Assembly: GCA_023379345.1 (NCBI GenBank)
Contig: JAMCUV010000039.1
Location: 1-7,414 of the forward strand
Source of the DNA: Thermoplasmatota archaeon
Lineage (GTDB): Archaea > Thermoplasmatota > Thermoplasmata > Thermoplasmatales > Thermoplasmataceae
Direction: 5' to 3'
Length of the DNA stretch: 7,414 nt
Both the position numbers and the translations under genes were made by a program. Position 1 is the stretch's first letter; each line of letters begins with the position of its first letter. A model generated the notes under the pieces. The model had not been told where the DNA came from and did no database searches. It saw only the letters and a list, made by a program, of their open reading frames with translations. This document shows positions 1 to 5,092 of this stretch, in pieces.

Positions 1-49
1 TCTCGCCATTTTTTAGAATGGAGCCATTTGACAGCGTATATTCTGTCAT
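1..49 (-). CDS. N-terminus of a divergent gene, product unknown (partial)
   Basis: An ATG at 47-49 on the minus strand opens a frame that runs without a stop to the left edge of the window, giving the 16 residues MTEYTLSNGSILKNGE. The piece is too short to name a family and no function is assigned. It is called a gene because a TATA-like box at 74-83 is centred about 29 bp upstream of this ATG, the spacing expected for a leaderless archaeal transcript. It is divergent from the lyase-kinase pair, with 115 bp between the two start codons. An upstream ATG at 65-67 hits a stop after five codons and is not a rival start. The main doubt is the short length seen. Confidence 0.5.
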   Translation of the reverse strand, partial: MTEYTLSNGSILKNGE

Positions 50-73
50 ATCAGTTGGATAAATGCATGTCGT

Positions 74-83
74 CATATATAAT
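74..83 (-). promoter_or_regulatory. TATA-like box for the leftward partial gene
   Basis: The minus strand reads ATTATATATG here. Its centre is about 29 bp upstream of the ATG at 49, so transcription would start at or next to the start codon. That fits leaderless mRNAs, which are common in Thermoplasmatales. Assignment rests on sequence and spacing only. Confidence 0.5.
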
Positions 84-130
84 CACTCATTGAGATTCTT
101 ACTTCACAGCACTTTTCCTTAGCACTCCAC

Positions 131-140
131 AAAAATTTAA
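131..140 (+). promoter_or_regulatory. TATA-like box for the lyase-kinase operon
   Basis: The A/T run AAAAATTTAA is centred about 29 bp upstream of the ATG at 165. The bases just before that ATG hold no Shine-Dalgarno sequence, so a leaderless transcript starting near 163-165 is the simplest reading. The 115-bp space also holds the oppositely directed TATA-like box at 74-83, so this is a compact divergent promoter pair. Nothing else convincing was seen in 50-164. Confidence 0.5.
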
Positions 141-164
141 GGTGTTAAGTGCGTAACTTTTTAC

Positions 165-1559
165 ATGGATGACCTGGACGTAACAAGCATGATGGAAGAC
201 CTCAGGAAACGACTGAAGCCCTACGACGATCCCAGGAAAAGAATTTCAAATATGCCTGAGAATGGCATGGGGAAGGATGACATTCTGAACCATTTAAGTC
301 AATACGCGGAAAGTGAGAACCAGCCCTGGAAGCTGGGTAAGGTATCCGGTGCAGTTTATCACGGCGGAGACGATCTCCTGGAATTCCTGGAGAAAGTATA
401 CCACATCTATTCACAGTCAAACCCCCTTCATCCTGATATATGGCCGAGCCTGACAAAAATGGAGAATGAGATTGTTGCCATGTCTTCAGGCATAATGAAT
501 GGAAATGAAGCGGTCCGTGGATCAGTTACTTCAGGAGGTACTGAGAGCATACTGCTTGCCATGAAGACGTACCGTGACTATTACCGGTCTGCCAAAGGAA
601 TTTCCAATCCTGAGATAATTCTCCCAACTTCTGCCCACGCAGCCTTCCTGAAGGCATGTGACTATTTTTGCATGAAGTCTGTATTTGTGGACCTTGATGA
701 CAGCTTCCGTGTGGATGTGGAGAAAGTCAAAAATGCAATAACACCAAATACTGTTGCAATCGTTGGATCAGCACCATCCTTTCCCTATGGCGTCATGGAC
801 CCCATAAAGGAACTGTCAGAAATTGCTGCCGATCAAAATATCGGAATGCATGTGGACGCATGCCTTGGCGGTTTCATAATTCCATGGGCTGAGAAACTGG
901 GATACCACACTGGCAGGTTTGACTTCTCTCTGCCCGGCGTCACATCAATATCCATGGACACACACAAATATGGCTTTGGGCCAAAGGGGACTTCCGTGCT
1001 TCTGTACAGAAACAGCGATCTGTTCCAGCAGCAGATCTATGCAAATGGAACATGGCAGGGAGGAATCTATTTCACTCCTACCATGGCCGGAAGCAGGCCG
1101 GGTTATCCCATTGTGGCCGCATGGGCTGTGATGATGTTAATGGGCCGCAAAGGCTATGAAGAATCAGCCAGGAAAATTCTCGAGACTGGAAAATTCATCA
1201 AGAATGGGATCCACAATATACCCGGAATAAGGATACTGGGTGATCCCCTGTGGGTAATTGCCATGGCCTCGGAGAATGCAGGTGCGTACAGGATAATGGA
1301 CATGATGGGAAAGAAAGGCTGGATGCTCAGTGGCCTTGCAAACCCGCCAGCCTTCCATATAGCCCTGACCATGAGGCAGACGTATCCCGGAGTGAAGGAG
1401 AAGTTCCTTGAAGATCTGAAGGCATCCGTTGATGAAGCTGCCAAGGGAGGAAAAACTGAGGCAGGAATGGCTCCAGTATATGGCATGGCATCGGCCCTTC
1501 CTGAGGAACAGGTGAGATTCTTCCTGAAGAATATCGTGGAGTGGCTGTACAGCCAGTGA
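165..1559 (+). CDS. Sphingosine-1-phosphate-lyase-type PLP enzyme
   Basis: This 464-residue protein is a fold-type I pyridoxal-phosphate enzyme of the S1P lyase/group II decarboxylase family, and it reads as the lyase branch. Seen: VSGAVYHGG (60-68) with Tyr65, SNPLHPDIWP (85-94) with His89, the SVTSGGTESILLAMK block (120-134), SAHAAF with His158 before the PLP ring, HVDACLGG with Asp231, and DTHKYGFGPKG with the Schiff-base Lys268 and a second Lys274. WQGGIYFTPTMAGSRPG (297-313) and the C-terminal MAPVYGMA also match. From memory of the soluble Symbiobacterium lyase, its catalytic Tyr and both Lys are kept with the same Lys-Lys spacing of six. Family members cleave long-chain base 1-phosphates to an aldehyde and phosphoethanolamine. 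There is no N-terminal membrane anchor, unlike the longer eukaryotic enzymes, so it should be cytosolic. ATG 165 is chosen for its promoter spacing. It is followed closely by a kinase gene. True substrate unknown; a decarboxylase role is less likely. Confidence 0.88.
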   Translation: MDDLDVTSMMEDLRKRLKPYDDPRKRISNMPENGMGKDDILNHLSQYAESENQPWKLGKVSGAVYHGGDDLLEFLEKVYHIYSQSNPLHPDIWPSLTKMENEIVAMSSGIMNGNEAVRGSVTSGGTESILLAMKTYRDYYRSAKGISNPEIILPTSAHAAFLKACDYFCMKSVFVDLDDSFRVDVEKVKNAITPNTVAIVGSAPSFPYGVMDPIKELSEIAADQNIGMHVDACLGGFIIPWAEKLGYHTGRFDFSLPGVTSISMDTHKYGFGPKGTSVLLYRNSDLFQQQIYANGTWQGGIYFTPTMAGSRPGYPIVAAWAVMMLMGRKGYEESARKILETGKFIKNGIHNIPGIRILGDPLWVIAMASENAGAYRIMDMMGKKGWMLSGLANPPAFHIALTMRQTYPGVKEKFLEDLKASVDEAAKGGKTEAGMAPVYGMASALPEEQVRFFLKNIVEWLYSQ

Positions 1560-1567
1560 TTCCCCAT

Positions 1568-3139
1568 ATGAATGCAGAATCAGGAGACATTTTCCTGGGA
1601 ATAGATCTGGGTACATCGTCCTGCAAGGTTGCACTTGTGGATTCGTCGGGTAACATCATTGCCATGAGCGTCAACTCCTACCCTCTATCGGTATCCGGTG
1701 ACGGGAGGGCTGAGCAGAACCCGGAGGACTGGTGGAACGCAGTGGTGACGGGAATGAGGGAGGTTGTCAGATCCGCCGGTACAGGCAAGATATCATCCAT
1801 CGGTGTAACAGGCCAGTGGTCAGGCACGGTTGCAGTGGACATGAATGGAGATCCCATTGCACCTGCCATCGTCTGGATGGATACCAGAGGTGAGGAGATA
1901 ATAAGGGAAATATCAGGAGGTTTCCCTTCCATATCAGGATACCGCGTGGATAAACTGGTCAGGTGGCTGCATATTACCGGTGGCGCTCCGGCACATTCTG
2001 GAAAGGATTCACTGGCCCATATCCTGTATATGAAACGATTCATGCCTGAGATCTATGAAAAAGCATACAAATTCCTGGAACCCAAGGACTTCATAGTGTC
2101 GAGGCTCACGGGAAAGATTGTTGCTTCATGGGATAATGTTGCACTCCTGTGGTCCACCGATAACAGGGATTCTTCACATGTAGCCTACAGCCAGCATCTT
2201 ATCAGGATGAATTCTCTGGATGCGGCAAAGCTTCCCGATCTGGTATCCCCTGTATCAGTTGCCGGTAAGGTCAGGGAAGGCGTCTCCAGCACCACAGGCA
2301 TATCCAGCAATGCGAGCGTCATAGCGGGCTGCGGTGACACCCAGTGTTCGCTTATAGGCGTCGGGGCGGTGGATGACAATGATGTGCACATTTATCTCGG
2401 AACATCGTCATGGGTCACCGCCCATGTACCTTACAAGAAAACTGACATCTTCCATAATATCGCTTCACTGCCTTCGGCAATTCCGGGAAAATATTTCATA
2501 GCGGCCGAGCAGGAGAATGCCTGCAACTGCCTTGAATACGTGTCGAAACTGCTGTCCATTGAGGGGAATGATAAGTATGACATAATCGACATGGAGTGCA
2601 GGGCATCCCCGGCATGTTCAAACGGCCTTGTTTTCCTTCCATGGCTTTTCGGCGAGCGGGCGCCAGTGGAGAATCCATTTCTCAGGGGAGGCTTCTTCAA
2701 TATGGGACTGAACAACACCAGATCTGACATGATAAGGTCGGTAATGGAGGGTGTTGCCATGAATTCCCGCTGGCTCCTTGGCATAGTGGAGAAATTCATT
2801 GGGAAGAAATCCGGTCAGATCCTTATGGCCGGAGGCGGTGTTATCTCCAGCACCTGGTCCCAGATTTATGCCGATGTTCTGGACAGGCGGATCCTTGTTG
2901 TGGACAATCCAAGGTATTCCACAGTGAAGGGCGTTGCGTTGCTCTCCGCTGTGGGTTCTGGAATCATGAAGATAACTGACCTCAGGGTACTCAGGGAGAA
3001 AACAAGGGCATTCGAACCTGAAGCCCGTAATACCCGGAACTATGACAAGTTATTCACGCAATTCGTAAGCTATTATAAAAACAACAGTTCATCAATGCGG
3101 GAGATGAACAGCAGGGAGCTCAAATTCACTCCCCAATAA
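1568..3139 (+). CDS. FGGY-family carbohydrate kinase, xylulokinase-like, substrate unknown
   Basis: ATP-dependent kinase of the FGGY family, 523 residues from ATG 1568. The N-terminal domain opens with the phosphate loop GIDLGTSSCK (11-20), then GVTGQWSG (79-86) and WMDTRG (103-108). The C-terminal domain has GCGDTQ with the likely catalytic base Asp257, the LGTSSW strand (278-282), FGERAPVENP (361-370), the MEGVAMNSR helix (393-401) and the adenine-site AGGGVISS (421-428). Xylulokinases usually have GQMHG and D-N at the sugar site; here they read GQWSG (82-86) and D-T (257-258), so the substrate is probably not xylulose. Start choice: GTG 1541 (nine codons longer) and GTG 1556, which overlaps the upstream stop as GTGA, are in frame, but ATG 1568 gives the usual short lead into strand 1 and lies 8 bp after the lyase stop. 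None of these starts has a clear Shine-Dalgarno, so translational coupling is likely. Same operon as the lyase. Family certain, substrate open. Confidence 0.9.
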   Translation: MNAESGDIFLGIDLGTSSCKVALVDSSGNIIAMSVNSYPLSVSGDGRAEQNPEDWWNAVVTGMREVVRSAGTGKISSIGVTGQWSGTVAVDMNGDPIAPAIVWMDTRGEEIIREISGGFPSISGYRVDKLVRWLHITGGAPAHSGKDSLAHILYMKRFMPEIYEKAYKFLEPKDFIVSRLTGKIVASWDNVALLWSTDNRDSSHVAYSQHLIRMNSLDAAKLPDLVSPVSVAGKVREGVSSTTGISSNASVIAGCGDTQCSLIGVGAVDDNDVHIYLGTSSWVTAHVPYKKTDIFHNIASLPSAIPGKYFIAAEQENACNCLEYVSKLLSIEGNDKYDIIDMECRASPACSNGLVFLPWLFGERAPVENPFLRGGFFNMGLNNTRSDMIRSVMEGVAMNSRWLLGIVEKFIGKKSGQILMAGGGVISSTWSQIYADVLDRRILVVDNPRYSTVKGVALLSAVGSGIMKITDLRVLREKTRAFEPEARNTRNYDKLFTQFVSYYKNNSSSMREMNSRELKFTPQ

Positions 3140-3680
3140 TCCTGTTTCTGATGATTTCCCGTGCTTCCTCATAGTTCCTGACTTCCTTCCATATATGCAG
3201 GAAAAGAATATTCCCAACATTCCGCCGTATGTCATCCATGTGAATGTCCCTGTCGTCAACGTATACAATCCTTTCCGGTGTCAGTGTTGTTCCCTTCTGC
3301 CGAAGCACGTCAAGGAGGTGAAGAATCCTCTGGTCCTTGGCCGGGGAGAATTCTGTCTCGTGATAGTCGAAGAGTTCCATTATTCCAAGTTTTTCAAGGG
3401 CTTCCATAACATAATCCCGATGATTCCAGCTCAGTGTGCATGTTATTGCACCATTGGAGCGGCACCACCTGATGAATTCAAGAGCCTCCGGGAATACCGC
3501 AATGACAGTGCCATCCTGGTTCTGAATCTTTCCGGGGCCAGCGGTGTGGTACGGAGGTCTTACGCTTGATATGTCAAGGTGATCCCAGACCGTCCCGTCA
3601 AGGTCCATCATGAGCAGCCACGGATCAGTCTTCCCCTTCTTCTGATTCTGGTTCAATTGTTTCCCCAAATGATTCTGCAT
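3126..3680 (-). CDS. HAD-superfamily phosphatase, MDP-1-like
   Basis: A small HAD hydrolase resembling magnesium-dependent phosphatase-1 proteins. From ATG 3680 it has 184 residues. Seen, in that numbering: motif I LLMMDLDGT with nucleophile Asp26 and acid/base Asp28, the family-like stretch TVWDHLDIS just after it, motif II Ser84 in TLSWN, a Lys115 suited to motif III in SPAKDQR, and motif IV VDDRD with Asp142-Asp143. There is no large cap domain, as in MDP-1. Such enzymes dephosphorylate small substrates such as sugar phosphates or protein-linked sugars, and the substrate here is unknown. ATG 3680 is preferred to GTG 3692 because AGGTGA sits 8 bases before it; the downstream ATGs at 3611 and 3608 would cut off the first beta strand. 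The gene overlaps the end of the transporter gene by 56 bp, so the two are probably cotranscribed. Its 3' end overlaps the kinase by 14 bp. Confidence 0.85.
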   Translation of the reverse strand: MQNHLGKQLNQNQKKGKTDPWLLMMDLDGTVWDHLDISSVRPPYHTAGPGKIQNQDGTVIAVFPEALEFIRWCRSNGAITCTLSWNHRDYVMEALEKLGIMELFDYHETEFSPAKDQRILHLLDVLRQKGTTLTPERIVYVDDRDIHMDDIRRNVGNILFLHIWKEVRNYEEAREIIRNRIIGE

Positions 3681-4914
3681 ATTTCTTCTCACCTATGGCA
3701 AAGCACAGGCCAAATCCGGCCAGCGCCAGCACAGCCATGGATATGACTGCAAGGAACCAAAGGTTTCCGGGCATAAAATTGCTTGCTGCCTGTGCACCCT
3801 CAAGGGCTGGCAGAAGGAGAATGAAGAAAAGGGCACCTACCTGCGAAGTCAGCCAGACCATTCCGGCAGCGGTCCCGGCACGCTCCTCGCCGGCAGTCTC
3901 AAGTGATAGCTGGAGCCCAACAGGTGCAAGGGATAGAAGGAAGAATCCTATGACCACTGATACGGCAATATAATAGGTAAGGTCAACACGGAAGCTGAAA
4001 AGCAGAAGGAACACTCCGGCAATAAGGGTGTTGATTACCAGTATCAATTTCAGGCGTTTGTACCTGTCTGCCAGCACAGAAACAACCACCATTCCAATTA
4101 TGCCGCTGATGAGCATGGCAGCGCCAGTTAGGCCTCCGTAAAGTGAGGGGATGCCTCTGCTGAACAGGATAGCTTCTATCCACTGGACAAATCCGCTGAA
4201 TATTCCAACCCCAATGAAGAACAGAACCATCAGGATCACGATGTTCCTGAGGCTGATGAGGGTCTTCATCTGGCTTAAAATTCCTTCCGCATGGGTCTGC
4301 GTTTCAACCGATGCAGCAGGTCTGTCCCTGGCGAATGCCAGGAATACCACAAAGGATACTGTGGCAATGGCAGATACCACGAGAAAATTGTTCCTCAGTT
4401 CCCCGTATATAGCATTGGGAACCATTACTGGAACGATGACAAGGGCGATCATCATTCCAACGATCTGCCCCATGGTGCCGATTCCATTGGCAACCGTCTG
4501 CTCCCCGGGAGGAAACCAGTCTCCTGAAAGCTTGGAAATGCTGTTGAATATGAATGGCTGCCCTATGGCTGCAAGACTCTCGAACACGAAGAGGGAGGTG
4601 AAGTCCGTGCCAGAAATGATCCTGAGCCAGGAAAAAACCATGATTATGCCTCCGCCAAGAATGACGGTCTTCCTGAAACCCCACCTGTCAACCAGCAGGC
4701 CTGCCGGCATGGAAAGAGGAATGAAAACAAGGGGCCACACCGCAGATATGAGGCTGATCTGCCCCAGACCCACATGGAATATATCCTGCGTCTGTGGGCT
4801 CACAATGCCGGCAAAATTGAGCCAGACAATCTGAGATGACATTGATATGAGTGTGAACCCCATCAGTATGCCCCACCGGCGGGGATCCGCATGATCCGAT
4901 GCGATTTTTCCCAA
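3625..4914 (-). CDS. MFS transporter, FLVCR-like
   Basis: Integral membrane transporter of the major facilitator superfamily, 429 residues and about 12 membrane spans in two halves. Seen: motif A in the first loop, AGLLVDRWGFRK (71-82), with a weaker repeat SVLADRYKRLK (279-289) in the second half, and a hydrophilic central loop near 197-222. The block GQPFIFNSISKLSGDWFPP (118-136), followed by TVANGIGTMGQIVG, resembles eukaryotic FLVCR-type carriers (haem, choline or ethanolamine), but this link is from memory and family-level only. The C-terminal tail (about 409-429) is very acidic. The start is TTG 4914: a TAG lies in frame just upstream, the next Met (residue 18) would remove the start of helix 1, and a TATA-like box sits 26-27 bp upstream, fitting a leaderless mRNA beginning at the TTG. 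The HAD gene overlaps its end. Substrate unknown. Confidence 0.85.
   Translation of the reverse strand: MGKIASDHADPRRWGILMGFTLISMSSQIVWLNFAGIVSPQTQDIFHVGLGQISLISAVWPLVFIPLSMPAGLLVDRWGFRKTVILGGGIIMVFSWLRIISGTDFTSLFVFESLAAIGQPFIFNSISKLSGDWFPPGEQTVANGIGTMGQIVGMMIALVIVPVMVPNAIYGELRNNFLVVSAIATVSFVVFLAFARDRPAASVETQTHAEGILSQMKTLISLRNIVILMVLFFIGVGIFSGFVQWIEAILFSRGIPSLYGGLTGAAMLISGIIGMVVVSVLADRYKRLKLILVINTLIAGVFLLLFSFRVDLTYYIAVSVVIGFFLLSLAPVGLQLSLETAGEERAGTAAGMVWLTSQVGALFFILLLPALEGAQAASNFMPGNLWFLAVISMAVLALAGFGLCFAIGEKKYAESFGETIEPESEEGED
3689..3694 (-). promoter_or_regulatory. Ribosome binding site of the HAD phosphatase gene
   Basis: The minus strand reads AGGTGA, then eight bases, then ATG at 3680. 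It matches the archaeal Shine-Dalgarno core (part of GGAGGTGA). It lies inside the transporter coding region and decides the start of the downstream gene. The GTG at 3692, part of this motif, is the alternative start and has no such site of its own. Confidence 0.6.
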
Positions 4915-4928
4915 CTTAAACTTATGCT

Positions 4929-4940
4929 ATTCCGTATATT
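4929..4940. repeat. 12-bp direct repeat, copy 1
   Basis: ATTCCGTATATT occurs here and again, without a mismatch, at 5026-5037, with start points 97 bp apart. This copy overlaps the transporter TATA-like box. The match does not extend on either side. It may be one half of a paired operator in the divergent promoter region. Confidence 0.6.
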
Positions 4941-4945
4941 TTAAA
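4935..4945 (-). promoter_or_regulatory. TATA-like box for the transporter-phosphatase operon
   Basis: The minus strand reads TTTAAAATATA, centred 26-27 bp upstream of the TTG at 4914, the usual distance between an archaeal TATA box and the transcription start. It therefore supports a leaderless message starting at or beside that TTG. The left copy of a 12-bp direct repeat overlaps this box. Confidence 0.55.
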
Positions 4946-4968
4946 GTTTTGAAGATCAGTATGTCATA

Positions 4969-4987
4969 CCCGTGAATATGCAACGGG
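4969..4987. repeat. Short inverted repeat (5-bp stem, 9-base loop)
   Basis: CCCGT at 4969-4973 is the reverse complement of ACGGG at 4983-4987. It lies between the two divergent promoters. It is short enough to be chance, but it is GC-rich in an AT-rich spacer and sits beside the longer palindrome at 4999-5012. Confidence 0.35.
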
Positions 4988-4998
4988 ACAGGGCAGTA

Positions 4999-5012
4999 TC
5001 TCCCCCGGGAGA
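4999..5012. promoter_or_regulatory. 14-bp palindrome, candidate regulator binding site
   Basis: TCTCCC and GGGAGA form perfect 6-bp arms around a CC centre. Two-fold symmetric sites like this are typical of dimeric transcription factors. It lies about 85 bp from the transporter start and about 80 bp from the aldehyde dehydrogenase start, so it is placed to act on both. No regulator gene is in the window. Confidence 0.4.
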
Positions 5013-5025
5013 AGTGCATAATAAA

Positions 5026-5037
5026 ATTCCGTATATT
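5026..5037. repeat. 12-bp direct repeat, copy 2
   Basis: Second perfect copy of ATTCCGTATATT (first at 4929-4940). It lies just upstream of the A/T-rich promoter elements of the aldehyde dehydrogenase gene, where an upstream regulator or BRE-proximal factor could bind. Confidence 0.6.
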
Positions 5038-5045
5038 GGGCGAGT

Positions 5046-5066
5046 AAAAATTAATACCTTAAAATT
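5046..5066 (+). promoter_or_regulatory. A/T-rich promoter region of the aldehyde dehydrogenase gene
   Basis: Two TATA-like elements are possible. TTAAAATT at 5059-5066 is centred about 30 bp before TTG 5093 and would give a leaderless message. AAAAATTAAT at 5046-5055 would place the start near 5077 and leave a leader of about 16 bases that includes the weak GGGGTTG. The sequence alone does not choose between them. Confidence 0.4.
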
Positions 5067-5092
5067 GCTAATCACACAGGGGTTGTTGTGAA

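Noticed and set aside
122..152. Inverted repeat GCACT / AGTGC around the TATA-like box of the lyase gene
   Set aside because: Only 5 bp arms with a 21-base spacer; this is expected by chance in a spacer of this size.
1154..1674. Three overlapping minus-strand open frames (115-156 codons) across the lyase-kinase junction
   Set aside because: They lie opposite conserved motifs of both genes, have no family features and lack promoter or ribosome site signals.
3195..3569. Plus-strand open frame of 124 codons
   Set aside because: It is antisense to the HAD phosphatase, whose catalytic motifs are all intact on the other strand, and its translation shows no motif.
4151..4834. Long open frame of 227 codons on the plus strand, antisense to the transporter
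   Set aside because: The opposite strand holds a well-formed 12-span MFS protein with motif A. The antisense product shows no recognisable domain and is rich in Met, Pro and Thr, as expected from reading hydrophobic codons backwards.
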